From positions 124,001-188,000 of the forward strand of contig NZ_WXEY01000004.1 of assembly GCF_009877425.1 (NCBI RefSeq): a stretch of 64,000 nt of DNA, read 5' to 3'. Shown piece after piece: positions 25,001 through 31,548 of the stretch (within the stretch, counting starts at the first letter, position 1; each line of letters opens with the position of its first letter). The position numbers were made by a program, and so were the translations under genes. Origin of the DNA: Heliomicrobium undosum (GTDB lineage: Bacteria; Bacillota; Desulfitobacteriia; Heliobacteriales; Heliobacteriaceae). The notes under the pieces were generated by a model that saw only the letters and a program-made list of their open reading frames with translations, searched no databases and was not told the origin of the DNA.

Positions 25001-25435
25001 TCATTCCTGGCCTACGTCTTCGGTGAAGAGACGGTCGAGGAAAACCTGAAATGGCTGGCCGACGCCCTCCGCCGCAAAGGCGGCGAGACAGCTGAGGAAC
25101 GGCTGCGGCGTTATTTTCGCAGTGAATTCTACGGCGATCACATCAGGGCCTACCGCAAGCGGCCCATCTACTGGCTCTTCGCCTCCTCTCCGTCGAGGGC
25201 CTTCCAGGCGATTGTCTATCTGCACCGTCTGGGGCCGGACACGCTGGAGCGGCTCCGGAGTGATCACCTGGCGCCCCGGTTGGCGGCGGTTCAAAGCGGG
25301 CCGGTGGCGGAGGAAATGATGGCTTATGCGAGGCAGTTCACAGAGCTTGCCCGGAAAGAGATCGAGATCTCCCTCGATGACGGCGTATTGCGAAACTACG
25401 GGCGCCTGCGCCCCTTACTGGCCGAATTTGCATAA
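22028..25435 (+). CDS. PglX-like adenine-specific DNA methyltransferase (BREX-type), solitary
   Basis: An 1135-residue protein resembling BREX-1 PglX. The N-terminal VAYTWFIRLSALRFMEARGYL and FTPHWIVRFMVENSLGRL are characteristic. The methyltransferase core has motif I DPACGSGHIL at about 273 and motif IV TNPPYMG at about 489, followed by long target-recognition and C-terminal regions. A low-complexity Ala/Asp/His insert lies at about 30-67, and two others near 370 and 455. GGAGGCG precedes the ATG. The usual companions (brxA, brxB, brxC, pglZ, brxL) are not in the window, so it may be an orphan methylase or a stand-alone type II-like restriction enzyme. N6-adenine specificity is from NPPY. 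Confidence 0.82.
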   Translation: MNRGALKNFAVRARAELVRLIAQAAQRSGAADADATGAGAPDADAPNAVVAKTEAPHAEAPHADASTVETVAYTWFIRLSALRFMEARGYLGLRLGEQGDEPAVLRRRMIELCRSLQPVTELFADPGPPWTERWLPEAIWEKEGVARRLYGEIPEEDFRHVEVLGWLHQFYWAEKKDEVFTRPAAHKIAEADIPAATQLFTPHWIVRFMVENSLGRLCAQWERQGRWTSRWRYYLPGEGEAGQPLDRTKQPGARIPGARMLESRTPESIRLLDPACGSGHILVYAFDLLADLYESRGIPPEDYVPIILEKNLAGLDVDERAARLAAFALLMKARERTPLVFQQPPRVRVFPLQETKGMDVRAIARRLAGTDAAGEGEGVGESVEGKPCEGKPGQGERGPEELASLLSLFAEASHFGSLLRPEKVDFDYWEQRLDVIERERQDGWGDEKTVKGDAPPPGDAPPGDADLLRVRQALRQARMLTETYDVVITNPPYMGIRNMNSELRRFVRDHYPRTKGDLFAAFMERMESLVAEGGYHVTVTMQSWMFLTTYEEYRRHLLREYGIVAMVHMANMVMGIAFGTVATVLRKGDPKAAGTFVHVAPDDLEGEAPRSFPPTGKQYLHRGGEAFLAIAGSPIAYWVPEAVRAVFAKNPPLRRLAEPKQGLATADNDRFLRLWHEVNVADIGFDLPGPEAALASGRRWIPYNKGGRYRKWYGNQEYVIDWAGDGEAVRRHAPSVIRNRDWYFREGITWSFVSSSKFGVRYTPPGFIFDVGGSSLFPKDHDRLFLLAFLCSKLSFYLMRVLNPTLNFQVGNIAALPIPDCPPEDRRRQAIERLAEENVRLARRDWDDRENSWRFDAHPFLTYRQGAATLEAAFSRWQEEAEKRFEQMRANEEGINALLLQMYGLAEEMSPSVSEDDITLVRADRERDARTFLSYAVGCILGRYSPDRPGLIYAGGVYDEGEYGPFRPVPDGILPIDDQQGGADDVVAPLRSFLAYVFGEETVEENLKWLADALRRKGGETAEERLRRYFRSEFYGDHIRAYRKRPIYWLFASSPSRAFQAIVYLHRLGPDTLERLRSDHLAPRLAAVQSGPVAEEMMAYARQFTELARKEIEISLDDGVLRNYGRLRPLLAEFA

Positions 25436-25470
25436 CCTTCGCTTCTCCCGTCGCTCCGCGAACATGCGGT

Positions 25471-25501
25471 AAAAAAGCATCCACCCCTTGCGGAGTGGAT
25501 G
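25471..25501 (-). terminator. Terminator of the small - strand gene
   Basis: Read on the - strand, stem CATCCACTCC / GGGGTGGATG (one mismatch, 25478-25501) is followed by six T (25471-25476). On the + strand it lies 40 bp after the methyltransferase gene. Confidence 0.8.
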
Positions 25502-25506
25502 GCAGG

Positions 25507-25617
25507 CTACTTATTTTGCGGCAAATTGCGCACCCGCGGCTCTCCCGGCGCTTGAAACTTGGTCTGCTCAGATTCCTTCGGCTGCTGGGTGTCTCTCGGC
25601 GCTTTATCCTTCGACAT
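25507..25617 (-). CDS. 36-residue conserved-looking small polar protein
   Basis: A tiny gene with an ideal AGGAGGTGAACAGG ribosome site before ATG and its own terminator directly after the stop. The product is highly polar, rich in Lys, Gln, Pro and Glu, with no hydrophobic segment and no cysteine. It begins MSKDKAPRDTQQ and ends RVRNLPQNK. Layout (ribosome site, frame, terminator) is the main evidence. I recognise no family; small acid-soluble or spore-associated peptides are one possibility. Confidence 0.7.
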   Translation of the reverse strand: MSKDKAPRDTQQPKESEQTKFQAPGEPRVRNLPQNK

Positions 25618-25822
25618 CCTGTTCACCTCCTGGGTTATTATGCCCTGATGAGGCGCCTAGAGCCCACCGGCGCCACCTGGAGAAAAAATACCATTTTCGC
25701 TCGAAATATCCCGCAATGGCAGTATAATCAGTATAATAGAAGGCAACCCACTTCGTATCAGAAGGAAGGCGCGTCCGGCAGCCGCGGTTGCCGGGTTCGT
25801 TTAGAGAAAGGAGACAAGGCTC

Positions 25823-26527
25823 ATGAAGGGTAAGTTTTACGGTGTCGGCGTTGGCCCGGGCGATCCGGAACTGCTCACCTTGAAAGCTGTGCGTCTGCTG
25901 GGCGCCGCCGACGCGATCATCGCCCCCTACTCGAAGAAAAAAGGGACCGGTTGCGCCGCCCTGGCCATTGTCCGCGATCGCTTGTCCCCTGGCGCCGAGG
26001 TTTATGAACTCCCCATCCCCCGGGCCTATGATGAGGAAAAGGTGGAGGGCGCCTGCCAAGCCATCATCGAACTGCTCGACACTGGCAAGATTACCGTCTT
26101 CATCTCCCGGGGCGATCCCATGCTCTACAGCAAATACGTCCATATCGCCCGCCGATTGGAAGAGCGGGGCTACCCCGTCGAGACGGTTCCCGGCGTCGTT
26201 TCCTTCACCGCCGCCGCCTGCCGGGCGGGATTTCCCCTGGCTGACGAAGAGGAATCAATCACCATCGTGCCTGTCGACGACGAGGCGTCCAACATCGAGC
26301 CGGCGCTTCGCAAGTCCGAGTCGGTGGTGCTGCTGAAGGTACATAAAAACCTCGACCGGATCATCGACCTCCTGGAACAGTACGGCTTCAAAAACCAGGC
26401 CGTCCTGATCAGCCGTTGCGGCATGTCGGGGGAATTGATCGAGCCGGACCTGGAAAAATTGCGCGGCCAAAAGCTGACCTATCTGTCTACCATTCTGGCG
26501 AAAAAGCAAGCCCGTTCCAACGCCTGA
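25823..26527 (+). CDS. cobI: Precorrin-2/cobalt-factor-2 C20-methyltransferase
   Basis: A 234-residue SAM-dependent tetrapyrrole methylase of cobalamin synthesis (CobI/CbiL). It methylates C20 of precorrin-2 or cobalt-precorrin-2. Diagnostic segments are FYGVGVGPGDPELLTLKAV at the N-terminus, FISRGDPMLYSKY near residue 93, TVPGVVSFTAAAC near 122 and the Ala/Asn-rich VVLLKVHKNLDRI near 172. GAAAGGAGA precedes the ATG. No other cobalamin gene is in the window, so it stands alone here. Two TATAAT boxes lie at 25723 and 25732, without a clear -35. No B12 riboswitch is recognised upstream. Confidence 0.9.
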   Translation: MKGKFYGVGVGPGDPELLTLKAVRLLGAADAIIAPYSKKKGTGCAALAIVRDRLSPGAEVYELPIPRAYDEEKVEGACQAIIELLDTGKITVFISRGDPMLYSKYVHIARRLEERGYPVETVPGVVSFTAAACRAGFPLADEEESITIVPVDDEASNIEPALRKSESVVLLKVHKNLDRIIDLLEQYGFKNQAVLISRCGMSGELIEPDLEKLRGQKLTYLSTILAKKQARSNA

Positions 26528-26586
26528 GCAGTTGAGACGAAAGCGGGCCGGCAGGGAGGGGCAACCTAAGGCCGGAGGTGATACGG

Positions 26587-26730
26587 TTGCCTGAAAAAAA
26601 CACCCCGGCTGCCAAGGAAGTCCCACTCGCCGGCCAGCCCCGGCGGATCAAGGATACCCATGACGCCGCCGGGATCGCCACGGAGACATTCGGCATCAAC
26701 CCGGAGGAGTCGACCCAGATCGATATCTAA
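26587..26730 (+). CDS. 47-residue small protein of unknown function
   Basis: A short frame with a strong GGAGGTGAT site six bases before a TTG start, 59 bp after cobI. The product is polar (PEKNTPAAKEVPLAG at the start; TFGINPEESTQIDI at the end) with no hydrophobic segment. The tail resembles substrate-recognition tails of small acidic proteins, but I recognise no family. It probably shares the cobI transcript. A short hairpin (CACGCCAT/ATGGCGTG) lies ~20 bp after its stop without a T run. Confidence 0.6.
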   Translation: MPEKNTPAAKEVPLAGQPRRIKDTHDAAGIATETFGINPEESTQIDI

Positions 26731-26973
26731 AGCCCTCGTTCCGCCAAGCCACGCCATTATCGTATGGCGTGCGCGAACGTCGCAACTGGACACGGTACTC
26801 TTGTATCCGCGCTCGGCTGCGCACAGCGCCTGCGAAAACATGGCAACAGGGCGACGCACGGCATCGCGCGCTGGGCATCCGTGGATGTTTGGTCGATCCG
26901 GCTCGACAAGTCTCTCCCGGGACGGTATGATCATAGTGTTCGTTCTTCTTTGAACGTAGAAAGGAGCGCCCCG

Positions 26974-27960
26974 ATGAACCATTCACTGCGCCCGAAAGTG
27001 CTCGTTACACGGGAGATTCCCCAGCCGGCTCTCGACCGGATCAAGGAGTTTGCCCGCCTCGACCTCTGGCCGGCCTTCCCGCCGCCGGAAAAAGGCGAAC
27101 TCCAGCGGATGCTCGCCGACGCCGACGCCTTGCTCTGCATGATCACCGACTGCATCGACGACGATGTCATCGAAGCCGGCAAGAAACTGCGCGTCATCGC
27201 CAACTACGGTGTCGGCTTTGACAACATCGACATCGCCGCTGCGACCCGGCGCCGGATCCCTGTCACCAACACACCGGACGTGCTCACCGAAGCCACCGCT
27301 GACCTGGCCTTCACCCTGCTGCTGGCGACGGCCCGCAACCTGATCGCCGCAGACCGGTTCACACGGGACGGTTTTTGGATCGCCTGGCATCCCCAACTGT
27401 TGCTGGGGCGGGATGTCTTCGGCTCGACCCTGGGCATCGTCGGCCTTGGCCGGATCGGCGAGGCGGTGGCCCGCCGGGCCCGCGGCTTCAACATGCGTGT
27501 TCTCTACACCGCCCGCCGTCCCAACCCGAAAGCTGAGGCGGAACTGGGGATTGAGTACTGCACACTCGAAGAACTGCTGCGCCAGTCGGACTTCGTGTCC
27601 CTCCACACGCCGCTGACCTTGGAAACGCGCCACCTGATCGGCGCCAAAGAACTGGACATGATGAAGCCGACGGCCATCCTGATCAACACGGCGCGCGGCG
27701 GCGTCGTGGACCAAGAGGCGCTGACCGAAGCGCTCCAGCAAGGGGTGATCGCTGGCGCCGGTTTGGATGTCTTCACTGAAGAGCCCGTCTCTCCGGAGGA
27801 GGCGCTGCTGGAACTGCCCAACGTCGTTGTCTCCCCCCATATCGGCAGCGCCACCGTGGAAACGAGAACGCGGATGGGCTTGATGGCGGCGGAAAACATC
27901 CAGGCCGCTCTGGAGGGACGCCGTCCGCCCAATCTGGTCAACAGCGAGCTGTTTTCGTAA
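26974..27960 (+). CDS. D-2-hydroxyacid dehydrogenase (glyoxylate/hydroxypyruvate reductase-like)
   Basis: A 328-residue NAD(P)-dependent dehydrogenase. The nucleotide fold GSTLGIVGLGRIGEAVARRA is near residue 150. The catalytic Arg lies in LINTARGGVVDQEAL near 235, the Glu in GAGLDVFTEEP near 263, and the His in VVVSPHIGSATVETR near 285. VIANYGVGFDNID is the substrate-domain signature. The ATG at 26974 with AAAGGAGCG upstream is chosen over earlier in-frame starts, which add unrelated residues. It reduces glyoxylate, hydroxypyruvate or another 2-oxoacid; 3-phosphoglycerate is less likely because the ACT domain is missing. Confidence 0.88.
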   Translation: MNHSLRPKVLVTREIPQPALDRIKEFARLDLWPAFPPPEKGELQRMLADADALLCMITDCIDDDVIEAGKKLRVIANYGVGFDNIDIAAATRRRIPVTNTPDVLTEATADLAFTLLLATARNLIAADRFTRDGFWIAWHPQLLLGRDVFGSTLGIVGLGRIGEAVARRARGFNMRVLYTARRPNPKAEAELGIEYCTLEELLRQSDFVSLHTPLTLETRHLIGAKELDMMKPTAILINTARGGVVDQEALTEALQQGVIAGAGLDVFTEEPVSPEEALLELPNVVVSPHIGSATVETRTRMGLMAAENIQAALEGRRPPNLVNSELFS

Positions 27961-27993
27961 TTTGCATTTTTTATAAGTGAATCAGTGAACAGG

Positions 27994-28029
27994 AAAAAAG
28001 CGGTTTGAGGCGCGCTCAACCGCTTTTTT
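27994..28029 (+). terminator. Bidirectional terminator after hydroxyacid dehydrogenase
   Basis: AAAAAAGCGGTT (27994-28005) pairs with AACCGCTTTTTT (28018-28029), and the stem continues inward (GAG/CTC). Confidence 0.88.
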
Positions 28030-28113
28030 ATATAGGGAAAAACAGATAAAATCAACAGGAGTGGAAATTTGGTTCGGCTTTAGTATAATGAATGCAGAGG
28101 TGAGGCGATAACT

Positions 28114-29172
28114 ATGGCAGGATTTTTCAGCAAGCTTTTTGGCGGATCCGACAAACCCGCCAGCGGGACAGCGCCGCAAGCCGGGGCCGCGAAGGCTGCG
28201 CCGGCCGGTTCCCCGGTTGAGGCTGTCCGGGCGAAGGAATCGCGATGGAACCTGTTCAGCCTAACGCAGCCCGTGCCCTACTATCAACTGGGCGATATCA
28301 ACATCGTCGACGCAATCCGCGACTTCTACGTCGACGTGCCGGAGGACCTGAAAGCAGCCTTCCGCGCCAAAAACCCCGACATCGTGTTTCATCGGGACAA
28401 GTCCTTCGACGGTTTTCATTATTACTCCGATATTCCCATGCGCTCCGGCATCTATGACCTGGTAGAACGGATCAACCACCACCGCCTGCTGGCTGCCCAG
28501 GAATGGCTGGCCTCCGGCGAGGTTCCCGTCAACCGCTCCAAACTGGGTGTCCTGCACATCAACCCCTACGGTAAGACAGGCAGGGCTGGCGAAAACGCCC
28601 TGGAACTGCAGATCTTCCGCACCGATGAGTTCACCCACCGCGTCTTCCGGGCTGTCTATAAAGAGCTGCAGGCGGCCAACCATGAGATGCTCACCATGAA
28701 AACGGCGACCGAGGTGAACCGCTACAACGCCTTCCTGACGGAACTGAAGGTGCATGCCTGGGTGACCCTGCCCAGCGGCGGCGGCGAAGCCATCGTCCCC
28801 GGCAGCCAGGCGCCCACCGGCGCGACCCTGTACGGCGAACTCCTGGAAGAGGATTTGCAAGAGGGAACGCCGAAGTTCAGCCTCGTTAAATGGCTCTCCC
28901 GCAACCTGGCCGAGGCAGCCGGAACGGCGCCAAGCGCTTTTTCCGGGATCGAAAGCGCCATCCGCGGCTATGAACTGTTTGTGGACAAGGCGGATTACAG
29001 CGTTTGCCTGACCGTCTCCGTTGCGTTGAAGGATGTCCCGCCGGCCCTTGCCGGCAAGGCCGTTGCCTTCACCTGCGATGAAGCGGCCCGGCTGGTCCAG
29101 CAGCCGATGAGCCCCGCCGGCGAGTATACCCTCCGGTTGGTGGCGGCGCGCAAAGGCTTTGACCTGGGCTAA
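28114..29172 (+). CDS. Hypothetical 352-residue cytoplasmic protein
   Basis: I do not recognise this protein. It starts MAGFFSKLFGG, an amphipathic helix such as peripheral membrane proteins use, then an Ala/Pro-rich linker to about residue 45. The rest (about 46-352) looks like a compact alpha/beta domain with DAIRDFYVDVPEDLKAAF, a His pair in ERINHHRLLAAQEW and VHAWVTLPSGGGEAIVPG. No signal peptide, nucleotide motif or cysteine cluster is evident. AGAGGTGAGG lies before the ATG and TATAAT at 28084-28089. A terminator follows at 29256, so it appears monocistronic. Confidence 0.7.
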   Translation: MAGFFSKLFGGSDKPASGTAPQAGAAKAAPAGSPVEAVRAKESRWNLFSLTQPVPYYQLGDINIVDAIRDFYVDVPEDLKAAFRAKNPDIVFHRDKSFDGFHYYSDIPMRSGIYDLVERINHHRLLAAQEWLASGEVPVNRSKLGVLHINPYGKTGRAGENALELQIFRTDEFTHRVFRAVYKELQAANHEMLTMKTATEVNRYNAFLTELKVHAWVTLPSGGGEAIVPGSQAPTGATLYGELLEEDLQEGTPKFSLVKWLSRNLAEAAGTAPSAFSGIESAIRGYELFVDKADYSVCLTVSVALKDVPPALAGKAVAFTCDEAARLVQQPMSPAGEYTLRLVAARKGFDLG

Positions 29173-29288
29173 TCCGAGAGACCTTTGGAGCCTGAAGGAG
29201 CAGATTCGCCGTCGGATACCTCCTGGGTGGAGGTCAATGATCATCTCCGAGCTTTCCCTTGCGTCTTGGGCGCAGGGGACTTTTTTTT
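29173..29288 (+). terminator. Structured 3' region ending in a strong terminator
   Basis: After the stop come a hairpin ACCTCC/GGAGGT near 29217-29233 and then stem CCCTTGCG (29256-29263) / CGCAGGGG (29271-29278) followed by eight T (29281-29288). The 80 bp before the terminator stem are unusually rich in short complementary segments. I compared them by eye with glycine, lysine and S-box motifs and found no match. Confidence 0.75.
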
Positions 29289-29350
29289 GCAAACAACGGA
29301 AAAAATAGTTTACTGAATATGGAAGTATTGTTTCTACGGTAAACAAGTGT

Positions 29351-29374
29351 TAGGATAAAATAAGAATGATCCTA
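29351..29374 (+). promoter_or_regulatory. Candidate Zur/Fur-type operator before znuA
   Basis: Inverted repeat TAGGAT (29351-29356) / ATCCTA (29369-29374) with an AT-rich centre, about 50 bp before the znuA start. Zinc-uptake genes are usually repressed by Zur from such AT-rich dyads; this is inferred from position and shape only. Confidence 0.45.
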
Positions 29375-29426
29375 TTTAGGGTTATTCGTGCGAATGACGA
29401 ATGGAAAAAGGAGAGGGGAGCCCAGG

Positions 29427-30458
29427 ATGAAGAAAGCGGTACATATCTTCGGCGCCGGGCTGTTATCTGTGGCCCTGTTGGCGGGTTGCGCCTCGAAAGG
29501 ACCGGTTTCAAAGCAGAACGACACTGCGCCCGCTGCAAACAAACTCAAGGTGGCGACTAGTTTTTACCCCATGTATGAATTCACTCGGCAGGTCGGCGGG
29601 GACAAGGTGGACCTGCTCAATCTTGTCCCGCCGGGGGCTGAGCCGCACACCTGGGAACCGACGCCCAAGGACATGGAGGCGATGGCGAAGGCCAACCTGC
29701 TCGTCGTCAACGGCGGCATGGAAAGCTGGTTTGACAAGGTGATGAGTGCCGGCAGCCTGAAAAACGTGACGGTCGTGGAAGCGGGCAAGGGGTTGGAACG
29801 GCTGCCTGCCGGCGAGCATGCCGAAGGGTCGCATAAGGATGGTGGGCGCGCTGAAGACGCCCACAAGGGTGAAATACAGGATGAAAAGCAAGCGGGCAAG
29901 CCGGATGTCAGTCATGACGATCATGACCACGAGTATGATCCCCACTTCTGGGTATCGCCGAAGCAGGCCAAGGCAGAGGTGGAAAACATCAAGCAGGGCC
30001 TCATTGCCGCCGACCCAGCCAACGGGGAGTACTATGAAAACAACGCCAAGGCCTACATGGCGAAGTTGGACGCGCTGGATCAGGAGTTTCGCGAAGGCCT
30101 GACCGGTGTGAAAAAGAAAGAGTTTATCGTCACCCACCGCGCCTTCGGCTACCTTGCCCGCGATTACGGGCTGAAACAGATCGGCATCATGGGGGTCAAT
30201 CCGGAGACAGAGCCGACACCGAAAACGGTGGCCCAGATCACTGACTTCGCCAAGGAGCATCAAGTCAAGTATATCTTCTTCGAAGCGCTGATCAGTCCCA
30301 AACTGGCCGAGGCCGTCGCCAGGGAGGCCGGTGCCCAGACCCTTGTGTTGAATCCGCTGGACGGGATCACCGAAGAAGACCTCAAGTCAGGCAAGGATTA
30401 CATCGCCCTCCAAAGGGAAAACCTAAGCAACCTCAAAAAAGCCCTCAACGGGGAGTGA
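29427..30458 (+). CDS. znuA: Zinc-binding lipoprotein of an ABC transporter (ZnuA/AdcA-like)
   Basis: A 343-residue cluster A-I solute-binding protein. The lipobox is LLAGC at about 23. Zinc ligands are expected at His in PPGAEPHTWEPTPKD, His in YDPHFWVSPKQA and in FIVTHRAFGYLARDYGL, and at the C-terminal Glu/Asp. A His/Asp-rich loop (HAEGSHKDGG... SHDDHDHEYDPH) between them is typical of zinc rather than manganese receptors. Start is the ATG giving the signal peptide, preceded by GGAG. No permease or ATPase gene is next to it, so partners must lie elsewhere. Confidence 0.88.
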   Translation: MKKAVHIFGAGLLSVALLAGCASKGPVSKQNDTAPAANKLKVATSFYPMYEFTRQVGGDKVDLLNLVPPGAEPHTWEPTPKDMEAMAKANLLVVNGGMESWFDKVMSAGSLKNVTVVEAGKGLERLPAGEHAEGSHKDGGRAEDAHKGEIQDEKQAGKPDVSHDDHDHEYDPHFWVSPKQAKAEVENIKQGLIAADPANGEYYENNAKAYMAKLDALDQEFREGLTGVKKKEFIVTHRAFGYLARDYGLKQIGIMGVNPETEPTPKTVAQITDFAKEHQVKYIFFEALISPKLAEAVAREAGAQTLVLNPLDGITEEDLKSGKDYIALQRENLSNLKKALNGE

Positions 30459-30459
30459 C

Positions 30460-30981
30460 CTATTCAGGCTTGCCGATGGCAGCCATATAGATGACCGTTT
30501 CCTCACGGCCGTCAACGCCGGTGATCCTATCGACGGCCTCGTCATAGTAGGCGCCGATGGCGCAGCAGCCGAGGCCGAGGGATGTCGCCGCCAGGTAGGC
30601 GTTCTGCCCCACGTGGCCGGCGTCCTCATAGATATAGCGCAACCCCCGGGCGCCGTACTTGGCGAAGGTGCGCGCCATTACCGCTGTCCAGATCAAGGTC
30701 ACGCTGCCCTCGGCCACCATGCGCTGGCCGAGAGCGGCTTCTGCCAGGGCATCGCCCCGATCGCCCCGTTTCAGCACACATAGACCGTGCTGGGGGACGC
30801 TGTAGTGGTAGAGGCCCGGCGACAGCCCCTCTACCCGGTTGACAGCGGCGTACATTTCGATGGGGAAGAGGCCGCCGGCGCACTCCTTGATGCTCCCGGG
30901 GCGCTTGACCTTGGGTCGCTCCGGCATCCGGTCGGGAAAGTACTTGGTATTCTCCTGAAAGGCGTAGCCTTGATCGCTCAT
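30460..30981 (-). CDS. SagB-type nitroreductase-family protein, shortened
   Basis: A 173-residue protein of the SagB/ThcOx FMN-dependent family. It has the N-terminal FQENTKYFPDRMPERP and the middle GGLFPIEMYAAVNRVEGLSPGLYHY. The C-terminal part is RYIYEDAGHVGQNAYLAATSLGLGCCAIGAYYDE, then IYMAAIGKPE. The segment usually lying between them, with the RRS.R FMN-phosphate motif and LS.LLWA helix, is absent, so the chain is about 50 residues short. Flavin binding may therefore be lost or altered. AAGGAGG precedes the ATG. It converges on znuA with one base between stops. Confidence 0.78.
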   Translation of the reverse strand: MSDQGYAFQENTKYFPDRMPERPKVKRPGSIKECAGGLFPIEMYAAVNRVEGLSPGLYHYSVPQHGLCVLKRGDRGDALAEAALGQRMVAEGSVTLIWTAVMARTFAKYGARGLRYIYEDAGHVGQNAYLAATSLGLGCCAIGAYYDEAVDRITGVDGREETVIYMAAIGKPE

Positions 30982-31049
30982 CCTTATTGCCTCCTTTTTA
31001 ACATGTTTAACATGGAATGCCCGATTGAGGCTTTCTATGGAAGAATGCG

Positions 31050-31094
31050 AAAAAGCCTTTCGACTTATCCATCGGATGCGTCGAAAGGCTTTTT
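31050..31094 (-). terminator. Bidirectional terminator after the 2Fe-2S ferredoxin gene
   Basis: Fifteen-base perfect arms AAAAAGCCTTTCGAC (31050-31064) / GTCGAAAGGCTTTTT (31080-31094), directly after the ferredoxin stop and before the SagB-type gene on the same strand. Confidence 0.88.
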
Positions 31095-31096
31095 GG

Positions 31097-31378
31097 TTAG
31101 CGCACCCGGACTCTCACCGGGCCAAGGATGCGGGCCTTGCAGGCAAGGCGCACGCCGTCATCGATGCGGTCGAACAACTCGTCCACCTCGTCGATATCCG
31201 GCTCGCTCAGATTGGCCTCCCCCTCCAGCACAGTGACCTGGCAGACGCCGCAACGGCCGTCTTTGCAACTGTATTCGATGTCGACGCCGTTGGCGTGGCC
31301 GACCTCCAGCAGGGTGGCGCCTTCCTCCGCCTCGACGGTCACGTCGCCCTGAGAGGTGACAAAGACAACTGGGATCAT
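31097..31378 (-). CDS. Plant-type 2Fe-2S ferredoxin
   Basis: A 93-residue soluble ferredoxin. The cluster motif SCKDGRCGVCQVTVLEG gives three cysteines (CxxxxCxxC) near residues 38-46, and the fourth is in VRLACKARI near 80, the plant/cyanobacterial arrangement. The remaining fold (VTVEAEEGATLLEVGHANGVDIEYS) is typical. It lies alone between the SagB-type gene and the pyruvate kinase-like gene, all on the - strand. Acidic overall, so likely a carrier to an oxidoreductase; partner not identifiable. Confidence 0.92.
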   Translation of the reverse strand: MIPVVFVTSQGDVTVEAEEGATLLEVGHANGVDIEYSCKDGRCGVCQVTVLEGEANLSEPDIDEVDELFDRIDDGVRLACKARILGPVRVRVR

Positions 31379-31548
31379 CCCGATACCTTCCCTCTGTTTG
31401 CGTTTTGCTCCATCTTGTGTAAAACCCTGACGATTTAATCGTAAAGGGGAATATCGGCGGCGTCAACTCCCAGGTGGTGATTCCTCTGGTTCGTACAAAA
31501 TCCAAGCGCTTTCTTGTGGCGAATAGCCCGTCAAGAACCCCGTGCGGC

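Noticed and set aside
29173-29290. Glycine-type riboswitch before znuA
   Set aside because: CTGAAGGAGCA is a partial resemblance only; other conserved aptamer blocks are missing, and the terminator fits the upstream gene.
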